From: Sanguibacter inulinus
GTDB lineage: Bacteria; Actinomycetota; Actinomycetes; Actinomycetales; Cellulomonadaceae
Reading direction: 5' to 3'
NCBI RefSeq assembly: GCF_013415325.1
Contig: NZ_JACBYE010000002.1
Location: 1-64,000, forward strand
DNA: 64,000 nt
In this document: positions 36,917-46,897 of the stretch, piece by piece
How the letters are laid out: every line of letters starts with the position of its first letter
Numbering within the stretch: the stretch's first letter is position 1
Notes under the pieces: model-generated
Told to the model about the DNA's origin: nothing
Databases searched by the model: none
Seen by the model: only the letters and a program-made list of their open reading frames with translations
Program-made: the position numbers and the translations under genes

Positions 36917-38574
36917 AGGTCGCCGCGCAGCAGGGCGGCGACGGTCCCGGGGACGGCCTCGGCCACGTCGAGCGCCGAGACCGGACCACCAGGGTTGGCC
37001 CTGTGGGCTGCTCGGCCGTGCAGCAGAGCCGCGCTGGCCGCGAGGAGGGCAGGCAGGCCCGGGTCACGCACAGCATCCTCCGAGCGGGCGGCGAGCAACG
37101 ACCCGAGGATCCCTGTGAGCACGTCGCCAGCACCCGCCGTCGCGAGCCACGACGGTCCGTCCGCCTGGGCGTAGGCACCCGAGGGTCCCACGACGACGGT
37201 CACCTCTCCCTTGAGCAAGACCGTGGCACCGGTCAGGTCGCGGGCCCGGCGGGCCCAGCGCAGCGGCTCGGCCTCGACGTCGGACCTCTCGACGTCGTCG
37301 CCGCGGGACCTGAGCAGCGTCGCGAGCTCGCCGGCGTGCGGGGTGAGGACGACCCAGGGCGGGCAGCGGTCGGGCAGCAGCGGCAGCGCGCCGGCGTCGA
37401 CGACCACGGGGACGGCGTCACCGACGACGTCGGAGGACAGCTCGCCTGTCGCCTGGGCGAGGGCGTGCCGCACCCGGGTGCGCTGCGACCTGGCGGCGTC
37501 ACCGTTCCCTGAGTGCCCTGACTGCCCTGCGGGTGCTGCCGGTGCTGCCGGTGCTGCAGGGAGGCCGGGTCCCACGGCCCAGGCCTGGACCCGGCCTGCG
37601 GCGGGGACCACCTCGGGCCGCGCGGCGAGGACAGCGGCCGTGACCGACGGGTCTCCCAGGTAGCGGACCATGCCGACCCCCGTGCGGACCGCGCCCGAGA
37701 CCGTGAGCACTGCAGCCCCCGGGAAGTCTTCGGTCCCGGCCACGACACCCAGCACACCCCGGCTGTACTTGTGCGCAGTCCCTGTCGGCGCGGCGAGCGC
37801 CCCCTGGTCCACGAGGTCCTGGGGTGCCAGCCTGCGGACGGCTCCGGGATGCCAGGTGCGGTCGTCGTCGAGACCCAGCCCGATGTCGACCACCTCGACC
37901 TCTCCGGCGAGGGCCGCAGCCGGAGGCAGCAGCAGACCGGGCTTCGCGGCGCCGAAGGTCACCGTGCGGTCGGCGCGCAGCACGACGGGGTCGCCCGGCT
38001 GCTGCGCCCCGCGGCTCCCGCTCCGTGCGGGGTCTGGTCGCGGCAACGACCCGTCGTCGACCCCGATGCCGCTCGGGACGTCGACCGCGACGACGAGCGG
38101 CCTCCGCGGGGCAGTCTCGAGACGCCGGACGACAGCCCGCACGACGTCGCCCGCGAGCCCGCGCAGCCCTCCCGAGGCGCCGATGCCGAGGATCCCGTCG
38201 AGCACGACGTCCGCCTCGACGACGTGCCGCGCGACGTCGTCGAAGGTCCGCCCCGCGGCGTGCGTCACGATCCCGCCGGCGGCGCGCAGGGCAGCCAGTC
38301 CGTCACGGTGGACCCTGTCGTCGAGGAGCACAGCGCTCAAGCGCACGCCACGACCGGCGAGCCGCGCCCCGGCGAAGAGCGTGTCTCCCCCGTTGTTGCC
38401 CGAGCCCACGAGCAGGCAGACGTGCGCCCCCCGGACAGCGCCTCGGGCCGTCCGCAGCTCGCGGAGCACCGCCCCGGCCAGCGCCCACGACGCGCGCTGC
38501 ATGAGCGGCTCTCCTCGCGCGAGCAGAAGGTCTTCGGCCGCACGCACGGCCCGGGCGTCGTGTGCCTGGATCAT
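36913..38574 (-). CDS. nnr: Bifunctional NAD(P)H-hydrate epimerase/dehydratase
   Basis: A 553-aa metabolite-repair enzyme. The N-terminal YjeF domain is the epimerase (GSGNNGGDTLFAGARL, PSGIGVDDG). The C-terminal ribokinase-like domain is the ADP/ATP-dependent dehydratase (HKYSRGVLGVVAG, LTPHAGELATLL, ATAGAGDVLTGILG). Together they restore NAD(P)HX to NAD(P)H. Its place after acpS and before alr follows the mycobacterial order. A Pro/Ala and Gly/Ser/Asn-rich insert with a 9-bp DNA repeat interrupts the dehydratase domain. Confidence 0.92.
   Translation of the reverse strand: MIQAHDARAVRAAEDLLLARGEPLMQRASWALAGAVLRELRTARGAVRGAHVCLLVGSGNNGGDTLFAGARLAGRGVRLSAVLLDDRVHRDGLAALRAAGGIVTHAAGRTFDDVARHVVEADVVLDGILGIGASGGLRGLAGDVVRAVVRRLETAPRRPLVVAVDVPSGIGVDDGSLPRPDPARSGSRGAQQPGDPVVLRADRTVTFGAAKPGLLLPPAAALAGEVEVVDIGLGLDDDRTWHPGAVRRLAPQDLVDQGALAAPTGTAHKYSRGVLGVVAGTEDFPGAAVLTVSGAVRTGVGMVRYLGDPSVTAAVLAARPEVVPAAGRVQAWAVGPGLPAAPAAPAAPAGQSGHSGNGDAARSQRTRVRHALAQATGELSSDVVGDAVPVVVDAGALPLLPDRCPPWVVLTPHAGELATLLRSRGDDVERSDVEAEPLRWARRARDLTGATVLLKGEVTVVVGPSGAYAQADGPSWLATAGAGDVLTGILGSLLAARSEDAVRDPGLPALLAASAALLHGRAAHRANPGGPVSALDVAEAVPGTVAALLRGDL
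37532..37558. repeat. Short 9-bp tandem repeat in nnr
   Basis: GGTGCTGCC is present in three tandem copies (last one differing by one base), giving AAP-AAP-AAP in the protein. Lies in a surface insertion of the dehydratase domain. Confidence 0.75.
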
Positions 38575-38645
38575 CTGGCCATCATGCCGCAGTCGACAGG
38601 CCTCGCACCTGGGCCGACACCGGTGCACGGCAGCACACCCGAACG

Positions 38646-38651
38646 TAAGGT
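38646..38651 (+). promoter_or_regulatory. Candidate -10 box of a leaderless oxidoreductase mRNA
   Basis: TAAGGT (fits TAnnnT) ends 7 nt before the ATG at 38659, so transcription may begin at the start codon. No clear -35 is seen. The same bases could instead act as a weak Shine-Dalgarno sequence (AAGG). Confidence 0.3.
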
Positions 38652-38658
38652 GGGTCAC

Positions 38659-39645
38659 ATGCGATTCGGACTCTTCATCCCCCAGGGCTGGCGCCAGGAC
38701 CTCACAGGCATCGCGCCGGCCGACCAGTGGTCTGTCATGGACGGCCTCGCCCAGCACGCCGACACAGGCTCTGCCTTCGACTCCGTGTGGGTCTACGACC
38801 ACTTCCACACAGTGCCCGAGCCGACCGAGGAGGCCACGCACGAGGCCTGGTCGCTCATGGCCGCCTTCGCCGCGTCGACCTCACGGGTCAAGCTCGGTCA
38901 GATGTGCACCTGCATGGCCTACCGCAACCCCGCCTACCTCGCGAAGGTCGCCACGACGGTCGACGTCATCAGCGGCGGCCGTGCCCAGATGGGGATCGGT
39001 GCCGGCTGGTACGAGCACGAGTGGCGTGCCTACGGCTACGGCTTCCCGAGGGCCGGCGAGCGCCTCGACATGCTCGACGAGGGCGTGCAGATCATGCGGC
39101 AGATGTGGATCGAGGGCACAGCGACCCTCGACGGGAAGCACTACCAGGTCGACGGGGCCCGCAACTACCCCCTGCCCCTCCAGGAGGGCGGCATCCCGCT
39201 GTGGATCGCCGGCGGCGGTGAGAAGAAGACGCTGCGCATCGCCGCGCAGCACGCCGACTACACCAACTTCGACGGCACGGCCGAGACCTTCACGGCCAAG
39301 TCGGAGATCCTCCGCGGCCACTGCGAGACCGTGGGCCGCGACTTCGCGGAGATCACCCGCTCGGCCAACTACAACGTGATCATCGGCGAGACCGCACAGG
39401 ACGTCGAGGACCGGCTCGCCTGGCTCGGGGAGCACTACGCCAAGACCGTCCCCAGCAAGGCCGCCGAGACCGTCGAGTCCCTCCGCCAGGGCCCCTTGGT
39501 CGGCACCCCCGAGCAGATCGTCGAAGAGCTCACCCGCCTCGAGCAGCTCGGCATGACCTACGCGATCACCTATTTCGCCGAGGCTGCGTACGACCGCTCA
39601 GGCATCGAGCTCTTCGAGTCCCAGGTGGTCCCCGAGCTCAGGTAG
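38659..39645 (+). CDS. LLM-class F420-dependent oxidoreductase
   Basis: A 328-aa luciferase-like monooxygenase-family protein with a TIM barrel. MRFGLFIPQGWRQDL, VWVYDHFHTV, VKLGQMCTCMAYRNPAYLAKVATTVDVISGGR (read in parts) and GIGAGWYEHEWRAYGYGFP are typical of the F420-dependent members found in actinobacteria. Substrate not known; such enzymes act in redox and detoxification. Divergent from nnr, ended by a 12-bp hairpin. Confidence 0.85.
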   Translation: MRFGLFIPQGWRQDLTGIAPADQWSVMDGLAQHADTGSAFDSVWVYDHFHTVPEPTEEATHEAWSLMAAFAASTSRVKLGQMCTCMAYRNPAYLAKVATTVDVISGGRAQMGIGAGWYEHEWRAYGYGFPRAGERLDMLDEGVQIMRQMWIEGTATLDGKHYQVDGARNYPLPLQEGGIPLWIAGGGEKKTLRIAAQHADYTNFDGTAETFTAKSEILRGHCETVGRDFAEITRSANYNVIIGETAQDVEDRLAWLGEHYAKTVPSKAAETVESLRQGPLVGTPEQIVEELTRLEQLGMTYAITYFAEAAYDRSGIELFESQVVPELR

Positions 39646-39654
39646 CAGCAACCC

Positions 39655-39685
39655 GTCGGCCGGTCGCCCATGTCGACCGGCCGAC
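39655..39685 (+). terminator. Hairpin after the LLM oxidoreductase
   Basis: Perfect 12-bp inverted repeat GTCGGCCGGTCG (39655-39666) and its complement (39674-39685) with a 7-nt loop, 10 nt after the stop codon. No T-run. Confidence 0.6.
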
Positions 39686-39694
39686 ACGAGCGAC

Positions 39695-39864
39695 GCGCAG
39701 CGAGCCCGCCCCCGTCAGGCGATGCGCAGCGAGCCGTCCTCGGCAGCGAAGCGACCCGAGCAGATGCCCCCGGAGAGGAGCGAGGCGCAGCGAGCGTGCG
39801 CGCGATCGTGGTGGGCCTGGCACGGCGTGCCCAGGCACGCCGCGGAGATCGCGCGCACGCTCGC
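39695..39864. repeat. Intergenic repeat element with nested long hairpin
   Basis: GCGCAGCGAG is found three times (39695, 39724, 39785). The third copy runs into a perfect 18-bp inverted repeat (39790-39807 with 39847-39864) whose 39-nt loop itself folds as GCCTGGCAC/GTGCCCAGGC with one bulge. Far stronger than needed for termination. It looks like a dispersed palindromic element of REP/BIME type or a structured RNA. It ends 24 bp before the acpS stop codon. Confidence 0.65.
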
Positions 39865-39888
39865 GGAGCCTCGCGGACCCCACGCACA

Positions 39889-40239
39889 TCAGCTCTCAGC
39901 CACCACCATGGCAGTAGCGATCCCACCGTCGTGCGACAACGACAGGTGGAAGTACGCCACCCCCAGCTCCGCAGCCCGCGCAGCGACGGTCCCCCGCACC
40001 TCGACGACAGGCGCCCCGCCCCGTACGCGCGGGATCGTGCAGTCGTGCCACAGCAGGTTCCCCGGAGCGCCGAGCGCCTTGGCGAGGGCCTCCTTGGCGG
40101 CGAACCTGGCCGCGAGCGACGAGGGCGCAAGGTCGCGCTCGGGAGGGGTGAAGAGCTTCTCCCGCAGTCGCGGTGCCCGTTCGAGGGTCGCCATGAACCG
40201 TGCGATGTCGACGACGTCGACCCCCACCCCGACGATCAT
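39889..40239 (-). CDS. acpS: Holo-[acyl-carrier-protein] synthase
   Basis: A 116-aa 4'-phosphopantetheinyl transferase activating acyl carrier protein of fatty acid synthesis. [14 protein letters not shown] carries the Mg-binding Asp, and [13 protein letters not shown] holds the second motif (FAxKEA). HLSLSHDG closes the site. Trimeric AcpS type, normal length. Lies between glmS and nnr as in mycobacteria. Confidence 0.94.
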   Translation of the reverse strand: MIVGVGVDVVDIARFMATLERAPRLREKLFTPPERDLAPSSLAARFAAKEALAKALGAPGNLLWHDCTIPRVRGGAPVVEVRGTVAARAAELGVAYFHLSLSHDGGIATAMVVAES

Positions 40240-40342
40240 CGGGCAGCCCGGTGTCGCGGTGCGCGGCCCTGCAGGACCCAAGGCACGCGGACGGCCGCCG
40301 CCACCGAGGTGACGACGGCCGGTCCGTGCGAGGACGTCGGGG

Positions 40343-42208
40343 TCATTCGACCGTGACGGACTTCGCGAGGTTGCGCGGCTGGTCGACGTCGAGCCCACGG
40401 GCTGTCGCGAGCTCGCAGGCGAAGATCTGCAGCGGGACGACGGTGAGCAGCGGCGCGAGGAGCGTCGGGGCCTGCGGGACCCAGAACACCTCGTCGGCGT
40501 AGGGCAGCACGGCCTCGTCGCCGTCTTCGGCGAGCACGAGGGTGCGAGCCCCACGGGCGCGGATCTCCTGGATGTTGGAGATCACCTTGGAGTGCAGCGA
40601 GTGACGTCCGCGAGGCGACGGCACGATGACGAAGACCGCCTGGCCGGGCTCGATGAGCGCGATCGGTCCGTGCTTGAGCTCACCGGCGGCGAAGCCCTCG
40701 GCGTGGATGTAGGCCAGCTCCTTGAGCTTGAGCGCGCCCTCCATCGCGACGGGGAAACCGACGTGGCGGCCCAGGAACAGCACGGACGACGTGTCGGCCA
40801 TCCATCGGGCGATCTCTCGCACGCGGGTCCCGCGGTCGATGACCTCCTGGATCTTGCCGGGCATCTCGCGGAGCTCGTCGTAGATCTTCGCGATCTCGTC
40901 GGGGAACATGTTGCCGCGCAGCTGGGCGAGGTACAGGCCGAGCAGGTAGGCCGCGGTGATCTGCGAGAGGAAAGCCTTGGTCGAGGCGACGGCGATCTCG
41001 GGCCCGGCGTGCGTGTAGAGCACGGCGTCGGACTCGCGCGGGATGGTCGACCCGTGCGTGTTGACGATCGAGATGACCTTGGCGCCCTGCTCGCGGGCGT
41101 GGCGCACGGCCATGAGCGTGTCCATGGTCTCGCCCGACTGGGTGATGGCCACGACGAGGGTCTTCTCGTTGACGACGGGGTCGCGGTAGCGGAACTCGTG
41201 GGCGAGCTCTACCTCGACGGGGATGCGGCACCAGTGCTCGATCGCGTACTTGGCGACGTGCCCGGCGTAGGCGGCTGTCCCGCAGGCGATCACGACGATC
41301 TTGTCGACGGTGCGGAGCACGGACTCGTCGATGCGCAGGTCGTCGAGGACGAGACGCCCCTCGAGGTCGGTGCGTCCGAGGAGGGTGTCGCCGACGGCCT
41401 GGGGCTGGTCGTGGATCTCCTTGTCCATGAAGGACGCGAAGCCGCCCTTCTCGGCGGCCTCGGCGTCCCAGTCGACCGTGAAGCGGCGCGGCTCGACGAC
41501 AGTGCCCTCGAAGTCGATGACGGAGACGGCGTCGGGGGTGATCGTCGCGATCTGGTCCTGCCCGAGCTCGAGAGCCTCGCGGGTGAAGGCGATGAAGGCG
41601 GCGACGTCGGAGCCGAGGAAGTTCTCGCCGTCTCCGAGCCCGACGACGAGCGGAGAGTCGTGACGGGCGCCCACGACGGTGTCGGGGCGGTCGGCGTGGA
41701 CGGCGAGGAGCGTGAAGGTGCCCTCGAGCCTGACGGCCGTGCGGCGCATCGCCTCGGTGAGGTCTCCAGTCTCGGCGAGCTCCTTGGCCAGGAGGTGGGC
41801 GGCGACCTCGGTGTCCGTCTCGGACAGGAAGGTGACACCGTCGCCGGCGAGCTCGAGGCGCAGCGCTGCGAAGTTCTCGACGATCCCGTTGTGGATCACG
41901 GCGAGGCGTCCGCCGTCCGCGAGGTGCGGGTGGGCGTTGAGGTCGTTGGGTGCGCCGTGGGTGGCCCAGCGGGTGTGCCCGATGGACGCGGTGGCATTAG
42001 CCAGCGGGTGGGCCTCGAGCTCTGCCGTGAGGTTCAGCAGCTTCCCGGCCTTCTTGGCCGAGACGACACGGTCGACCCCGGGGGCGACGAGCGCCACACC
42101 TGCGGAGTCGTAGCCGCGGTACTCGAGCCGCTTGAGGCCGTTGAGCGCTACCTCGAGGGGGCGCGAGGAGGGGACTTGGGATCCGACGTAACCAACGATT
42201 CCGCACAT
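40343..42208 (-). CDS. glmS: Glutamine-fructose-6-phosphate aminotransferase
   Basis: A 621-aa enzyme making glucosamine 6-phosphate for peptidoglycan. Cys2 (MCGIVGYVG) is the glutaminase nucleophile, GHTRWATHG is in the same domain, and two SIS domains follow ([11 protein letters not shown] near residue 360). The protein ends [13 protein letters not shown], the classic GlmS tail. The ATG is placed so that Cys is residue 2. The mRNA seems to have almost no leader, so there is no room for a glmS ribozyme. Confidence 0.96.
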   Translation of the reverse strand: MCGIVGYVGSQVPSSRPLEVALNGLKRLEYRGYDSAGVALVAPGVDRVVSAKKAGKLLNLTAELEAHPLANATASIGHTRWATHGAPNDLNAHPHLADGGRLAVIHNGIVENFAALRLELAGDGVTFLSETDTEVAAHLLAKELAETGDLTEAMRRTAVRLEGTFTLLAVHADRPDTVVGARHDSPLVVGLGDGENFLGSDVAAFIAFTREALELGQDQIATITPDAVSVIDFEGTVVEPRRFTVDWDAEAAEKGGFASFMDKEIHDQPQAVGDTLLGRTDLEGRLVLDDLRIDESVLRTVDKIVVIACGTAAYAGHVAKYAIEHWCRIPVEVELAHEFRYRDPVVNEKTLVVAITQSGETMDTLMAVRHAREQGAKVISIVNTHGSTIPRESDAVLYTHAGPEIAVASTKAFLSQITAAYLLGLYLAQLRGNMFPDEIAKIYDELREMPGKIQEVIDRGTRVREIARWMADTSSVLFLGRHVGFPVAMEGALKLKELAYIHAEGFAAGELKHGPIALIEPGQAVFVIVPSPRGRHSLHSKVISNIQEIRARGARTLVLAEDGDEAVLPYADEVFWVPQAPTLLAPLLTVVPLQIFACELATARGLDVDQPRNLAKSVTVE

Positions 42209-42216
42209 GGTCCCAG

Positions 42217-42222
42217 AGTCTA
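42217..42222 (-). promoter_or_regulatory. Candidate -10 box of glmS
   Basis: TAGACT on the minus strand, 8 nt from the ATG, the same hexamer as at guaB. Predicts a 5' leader of 0-2 nt. Confidence 0.4.
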
Positions 42223-42236
42223 GACGACGCACGGCT

Positions 42237-42248
42237 CTGATCGATCAG
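42237..42248. promoter_or_regulatory. 12-bp palindrome between glmS and coaA
   Basis: CTGATCGATCAG is a perfect palindrome in the 53-bp gap between divergent starts, about 20 bp from the glmS -10 box. Could be an operator shared by both genes. May also be chance. Confidence 0.4.
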
Positions 42249-42261
42249 GCAGAATCGTCGG

Positions 42262-43212
42262 GTGGTAGCCCAGAACATCGTCCCCGCGACGCCCTACGTC
42301 GATCTCGACAGGGCGGCGTGGTACCGGCTCTCCGAGTCGACCCCCCTCCCGCTGACCGACGCCGACGTCGCCAGGCTCCGTGGTCTCGGCGACCCCGTCG
42401 ACCTGGCCGAGGTCGACACTGTCTACAGGCCGCTCTCGCGCCTGCTCAACCTCTACGTCGCGACGGCGGGCAGCCTGCACCAGGCGACGTCGACCTTCTT
42501 GCGGGAGGACTCGGGCCGGACGCCCTACGTGATCGGGGTCGCCGGCTCGGTGGCCGTCGGGAAGTCCACGACGGCCCGCGTGCTGCGCGAGATGATGGCC
42601 CGCTGGCCGGACACGCCCCGTGTGGAGCTGGTGACGACCGACGGCTTCCTCTACCCCAACGCCGAGCTCGAGCGCCGCGGCCTCATGGAGCGCAAGGGGT
42701 TCCCCGAGTCCTACGACCGTCGGTCGCTCATCAGGTTCTTGTCGAAGGTCAAGGCCGGGCGCCCCGAGGTCCGTGCGCCCGTGTACGACCACCTCACCTA
42801 CGACATCGTCCCCGGGGCCGAGACCGTGGTGCACAGACCTGACGTGCTGATCGTCGAGGGCCTCAACGTCCTCCAGCCCGGACGCGCCACGCAGTCGGGG
42901 TCAGACCTGTCGGTCAGCGACTTCTTCGACTTCTCGATCTACGTCGACGCCCGGACGGCGGACGTGCGCCAGTGGTACGTCGACAGGTTCTTGTCCTTGC
43001 GCTCGACGGCGTTCTCACGCCCCGAGTCGTACTTCCACAGGTACGCGGGGCTCTCGGACGACGAGGCTGTCGCCCGGGCCGAGCACATCTGGGACACGAT
43101 CAACGAGCCGAACCTGCTGCAGAACGTCGCACCGACCCGGAGCCGTGCGACTCTCGTGCTGCACAAGGGCCGCGACCACTCGGTCGAGCGGGTGCGGCTC
43201 CGCAAGATCTGA
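42262..43212 (+). CDS. coaA: Pantothenate kinase (type I)
   Basis: A 316-aa P-loop kinase for the first step of coenzyme A synthesis. Walker A is [17 protein letters not shown], followed by [19 protein letters not shown] and the region [25 protein letters not shown] read in parts. All are CoaA signatures. GTG start; no strong ribosome site. Divergent from glmS. Confidence 0.95.
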   Translation: MVAQNIVPATPYVDLDRAAWYRLSESTPLPLTDADVARLRGLGDPVDLAEVDTVYRPLSRLLNLYVATAGSLHQATSTFLREDSGRTPYVIGVAGSVAVGKSTTARVLREMMARWPDTPRVELVTTDGFLYPNAELERRGLMERKGFPESYDRRSLIRFLSKVKAGRPEVRAPVYDHLTYDIVPGAETVVHRPDVLIVEGLNVLQPGRATQSGSDLSVSDFFDFSIYVDARTADVRQWYVDRFLSLRSTAFSRPESYFHRYAGLSDDEAVARAEHIWDTINEPNLLQNVAPTRSRATLVLHKGRDHSVERVRLRKI

Positions 43213-43235
43213 GGGCCGCTCGCGACCGGGCTGGC

Positions 43236-43949
43236 TCAGGCCGCGGAGGCACCCACGGTGGCCGCCTCACGGACCGCCGGCACGGCTGGGTCGGCCGCCT
43301 CGTCGGCTGCCGCTCCCGCGACGTCAGCGCCGCTGCGCCCGAGCAGGCGTCCGACGACGAGGTCGACCACATAGCCGAGGGCGATGCCGCCGACCACCCC
43401 GACGGCCATCGCGACGAGCGGCCTGTCACCGAGCCACATCCCTGACCCGATGCCGATGAGGGTCGAGTAGCCCGCCCACGTGACCCCGCCGACTGTCGCG
43501 AGAGCCACGAACCGTGGCGCCGGCATCTTGATGGCCCCCGCGGTCATGTTCACGGCGACCCGCCCGACGGGCACGTACCGCGCCGAGACGATGAACCTCG
43601 CCGGGCGGGCAGCCAGTGCGCCCTCGGCCCAGTCGAAGGCGGCCTGGAGACGACGTGCGCGCATGACCCGCCACGCACGGATGTGCAGATGACGACCCAG
43701 CAGGTAGGCGATCGAGTCCCCCAGCACAGCACCCACGGCTGCGGCCGCGACGATCGCCCAGAGGGGTGGTCCTCCTGTCGACACCGCGTACGCGGCGACC
43801 GCGATGACGAGGGTCTCGCTCGGCACCGGCGGGAAGAACGCGTCGACCACCACGAAGAGCACGAGGACAGCGAAGACCCAGGGTGACGCGGCGAGGCCCA
43901 CGGCCCAGGCCTCGACGGAGTGCAGCACGTTCTCGATGATCTCCAGCAC
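43236..43949 (-). CDS. DedA/SNARE-associated family membrane protein
   Basis: A 237-aa polytopic protein. DAFFPPVPSETLVIAVAAYA is the DedA re-entrant motif with the conserved Glu. A second conserved block, RYVPVGRVAVNMTAGAIKM, carries the essential Arg. DedA proteins flip lipid carriers such as undecaprenyl phosphate or help membrane homeostasis. GTG start with GAGGGG 9 nt upstream. The C-terminal 40 residues are an Ala-rich soluble tail. Confidence 0.9.
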   Translation of the reverse strand: MLEIIENVLHSVEAWAVGLAASPWVFAVLVLFVVVDAFFPPVPSETLVIAVAAYAVSTGGPPLWAIVAAAAVGAVLGDSIAYLLGRHLHIRAWRVMRARRLQAAFDWAEGALAARPARFIVSARYVPVGRVAVNMTAGAIKMPAPRFVALATVGGVTWAGYSTLIGIGSGMWLGDRPLVAMAVGVVGGIALGYVVDLVVGRLLGRSGADVAGAAADEAADPAVPAVREAATVGASAA

Positions 43950-44206
43950 GTGCGTCGTCCCCTCCTCGGCCCGGACGTCCCGGTGTCCCACCAGCGTAGA
44001 AATCCGACGTGGCAGGCACCATCGGGTATCTCCCCGATGTGTCCCTGACAGTTCAGCACGCAGCCTCAGGGGTGGGCATCGGCCGCACGGATGACCGCAG
44101 GACGCACGAGGCCCACCTCAGGGACGAGCCGAGGTGGGCCAGAAGGTGCAGACGGAGTGCCACGCGGGCCGTGGCGGCCGCGATCACGCAGGGGGGCCAG
44201 AGGCAG
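43950..44206. other. Intergenic region with a hairpin downstream of def
   Basis: 257 bp. A perfect 10-bp inverted repeat GGCCCACCTC/GAGGTGGGCC (44110-44119 and 44131-44140, 11-nt loop) is the likely def terminator. Nothing else is recognised. Confidence 0.5.
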
Positions 44207-44842
44207 TCAGGCAGTCGGGAAGCGGAGAGCCTGAGCGGCCTCGGCCGGGCCCTCGTGCCCACCCCAGAGCGTGGCGAGGTTGTCGTTCGAGGTGAGCGAG
44301 CGGATCTCGGCGTGGTCGAGGTACAGCTGGCCTCGGAGGTGGTCCGTCTCGTGCTGGACGATCCGCGCCGGCCAGCCCGTGAGCTCTTCGTCGAGCTGGC
44401 GCCCCGTCTCGTCCTGACCTGTCAGACGGACGGTGCGGAACCGCGTCACGACGGCCTGGTAGCCCTCGACGCTGAGGCAGCCCTCGAAGAACGAGCGTCG
44501 CTCGTCGCCGACGCCCTCGTAGGACGGGTTCACGAGCACCCTGTGCTCGAGCGGGGTCCGCTCGCGCGGGTCCTGGGCGTCGGGGGCCCCGGCGTCGTGC
44601 ACCACGGCGATCTGCAGACCGATGCCGATCTGCGGAGCCGCCAGACCCACCCCGGGGGCGTCCACCATGGTCAGGCGCATGGCGTCGAGGAGGGCCGGCA
44701 GCAGGTCGCCGAGCTGACCGTCGTAGGCCGCCGCCGGCTGGCGGAGCACAGGGTGCCCCGCCTGCACGATCGGCAGCACACCACGGTCGAAGGTGTCGAG
44801 GTAGCGCTCGACAGCGTCACGGAACGACGGCTGGAGTGTCAT
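44207..44842 (-). CDS. def: Peptide deformylase
   Basis: A 211-aa metallohydrolase removing the formyl group from nascent proteins. Motif 1 GVGLAAPQ, motif 2 EGCLSV (metal Cys) and motif 3 QHETDH (metal His pair and catalytic Glu) are intact. The N-terminal 40 residues are an extension seen in actinobacterial deformylases. A 54-nt gap separates it from glmM upstream. Confidence 0.95.
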   Translation of the reverse strand: MTLQPSFRDAVERYLDTFDRGVLPIVQAGHPVLRQPAAAYDGQLGDLLPALLDAMRLTMVDAPGVGLAAPQIGIGLQIAVVHDAGAPDAQDPRERTPLEHRVLVNPSYEGVGDERRSFFEGCLSVEGYQAVVTRFRTVRLTGQDETGRQLDEELTGWPARIVQHETDHLRGQLYLDHAEIRSLTSNDNLATLWGGHEGPAEAAQALRFPTA

Positions 44843-44896
44843 GTCACGGGCTCCTGGGGCGACGGCGGCTCGAGGGACGAGCGCTCGGGGTGAGGG

Positions 44897-46243
44897 TCAG
44901 AGGGCGAGGCGCACGCGGACGACGTCCGCGAGAGACTCTGCGACGGTGTCAGCCTGCTCCTGGGTCGCGGCCTCGACCATGACCCGGACGAGCGACTCCG
45001 TGCCCGAGGGGCGCAGCAGGACGCGTCCGGTCTCGCCCAGCAGGACCTCGGCCTCGGCCACGGCGGCGAGGACGTCGCTGTCGCTGCTCGCACGGGTCTT
45101 GTCGACGCCCTTGACGTTGACCAGAGACTGCGGCAGACGACCGATGGCCGAGGCGAGCTCCGACATCGTCTTCTTGGTCTCCGCCAGACGGCTCAGCAGG
45201 TGCAGCGCCGTGAGCGTGCCGTCACCCGTGGTCGCGTAGTCCGTGAGGAGGACGTGACCTGACTGCTCGCCGCCGACGGAGTAGCCGCTGCGGCGCATCT
45301 CCTCGAGGACGTACCTGTCCCCCACGGCCGTCTCGACGGTCCTGATGCCCGACTTCTGCATCGCGAGCTTGAGCCCGAGGTTCGACATGACCGTCGTCAC
45401 GAGGGTGCCGTTGGTCAACGTGCCGCGCTCGGCGTGAGCCTGCGCGAGGATCCCCATGATCTGGTCGCCGTCGACGATGTTGCCGTCTTCGTCGGCCGCG
45501 ATGCAGCGGTCGGCGTCGCCGTCGAAGGACACGCCCGCGTGGGCCCAGTGGCCGACTGTCGCCGCCGCCATGCGGCGGGGGTGGGTGGCGCCGTAGCCGG
45601 AGTTGATGTTGATGCCGTCGGGGTAGGACCCGATGACCACGACCTCCGCGCCAGCGCGGCGCAGGGCCTCGGGGCCCACCTCGCTCGCGGCACCGTTGGC
45701 CGAGTCCACGACCACCTTGAGCCCGTCGAGACGGTAGGGCACGGTCGAGACGAGGAAGTCGACGTAGCGCCACACGGCTGTGTAGTCCTGCGTCATGCGA
45801 CCCACGTCGGCACCTGTCGGACGGTCCCAGTCAGCGCGCAGACGCGCCTCGATCTGGTCTTCGACCTCGTCGGCGAGCTTGTACCCCGACCTGTCGAAGA
45901 ACTTGATGCCGTTGTCTTCCATCGGGTTGTGCGAGGCCGAGAGCATGACGCCGAGGTCCACGTCCATGCTGTGGGTCAGGTACGCGACGGCAGGGGTGGG
46001 GACGACACCGACGTCGATGACGTCGACGCCAGCGCTCGCGAGGCCGGCGCAGACGGCGGCCGAGAGGAACTCGCCCGAGGCGCGGGGGTCACGGCCCACG
46101 ACGGCCTTCGGGCGGTGGCCCGAGAACACACCGCGCTGCCCGAGCACGTGCGCTGCTGCGACCGCGAGGTCGAGAGCGATCTCGGCCGTGACGTCACGGT
46201 TCGCGAGCCCGCGCACACCGTCTGTTCCGAAGATACGAGCCAT
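44897..46243 (-). CDS. glmM: Phosphoglucosamine mutase
   Basis: A 448-aa alpha-phosphohexomutase converting GlcN-6-P to GlcN-1-P, the step after Glm[12 protein letters not shown] at the start, the phosphoserine loop [13 protein letters not shown], the metal loop DGDADR and the sugar-binding GGEQSGH are all present. ATG at 46243 chosen; an in-frame GTG 4 codons earlier is possible. Downstream of rpsI as in mycobacteria, but with a hairpin between. Confidence 0.95.
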   Translation of the reverse strand: MARIFGTDGVRGLANRDVTAEIALDLAVAAAHVLGQRGVFSGHRPKAVVGRDPRASGEFLSAAVCAGLASAGVDVIDVGVVPTPAVAYLTHSMDVDLGVMLSASHNPMEDNGIKFFDRSGYKLADEVEDQIEARLRADWDRPTGADVGRMTQDYTAVWRYVDFLVSTVPYRLDGLKVVVDSANGAASEVGPEALRRAGAEVVVIGSYPDGININSGYGATHPRRMAAATVGHWAHAGVSFDGDADRCIAADEDGNIVDGDQIMGILAQAHAERGTLTNGTLVTTVMSNLGLKLAMQKSGIRTVETAVGDRYVLEEMRRSGYSVGGEQSGHVLLTDYATTGDGTLTALHLLSRLAETKKTMSELASAIGRLPQSLVNVKGVDKTRASSDSDVLAAVAEAEVLLGETGRVLLRPSGTESLVRVMVEAATQEQADTVAESLADVVRVRLAL

Positions 46244-46315
46244 CTGCTGGTACACCCCTGTGAGAAGAGAGAGATCACGGCAGCGGGACTCCGCAGCCCG
46301 CCGGTCGAACGGCGA

Positions 46316-46346
46316 ACGGCCCCGATGGGGTCACCATCGGGGCCGT
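46316..46346 (-). terminator. Hairpin between rpsI and glmM
   Basis: Perfect 13-bp stem ACGGCCCCGATGG/CCATCGGGGCCGT with a 5-nt loop, 17 bp after the rpsI stop codon. Ends or attenuates the L13-S9 operon before glmM. Confidence 0.65.
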
Positions 46347-46363
46347 CGCAGAGCGCGAAAGAA

Positions 46364-46852
46364 TCAGCGCTTGGAGTACTGAGGAGCCTTGCGGGCCTTC
46401 TTGAGACCAGCCTTCTTGCGCTCGACGACGCGTGCGTCGCGAGTGAGGAAGCCAGCCTTCTTCAGCGTCGCGCGGTTGTGCTCCTCGTCGATCTCGTTGA
46501 GGGCACGGGCGATGCCGAGGCGCAGCGCGCCGGCCTGGCCGGAGGTGCCGCCACCGACGATGCGGGCGATGACGTCGAAGCGACCCTCGACGTCGACCAG
46601 CTTCAGCGGGGAGTTCACGAGCTGCTGGTGGACCTTGTTCGGGAAGTAGCCCTCGAGCGTGCGCCCGTTGATCTTCCACTGTCCGGTGCCGGGGACGAGA
46701 CGCACACGTGCGACCGCCTCCTTGCGACGACCCAGAGCCTGGGCCGGCGCGGTGATGCTCTGGCCACGGCCCGCGGGGGCGGTGGTCTCAGAGGTGTAGG
46801 TGCTGGGTGCTTCTTCGTCCAGCGCGTCGATGTCGACGGTGGTCTCCGCCAC
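46364..46852 (-). CDS. rpsI: 30S ribosomal protein S9
   Basis: A 162-aa S9. [32 protein letters not shown] and the C-terminal [12 protein letters not shown] that reaches the P-site are canonical. An acidic, Thr/Ser-rich N-terminal extension of about 35 residues is typical for actinobacteria. 45 nt after rplM. Confidence 0.97.
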   Translation of the reverse strand: MAETTVDIDALDEEAPSTYTSETTAPAGRGQSITAPAQALGRRKEAVARVRLVPGTGQWKINGRTLEGYFPNKVHQQLVNSPLKLVDVEGRFDVIARIVGGGTSGQAGALRLGIARALNEIDEEHNRATLKKAGFLTRDARVVERKKAGLKKARKAPQYSKR

Positions 46853-46897
46853 GGTGATGTCCTCGCGTCCTTGGTATGTCAGCTGAGCAGGCGGGGC

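Noticed and set aside
40240-42261. glmS ribozyme upstream of glmS
   Set aside because: Only about 50 bp lie between glmS and coaA, with a -10 box 8 nt from the ATG; no space or ribozyme motif.
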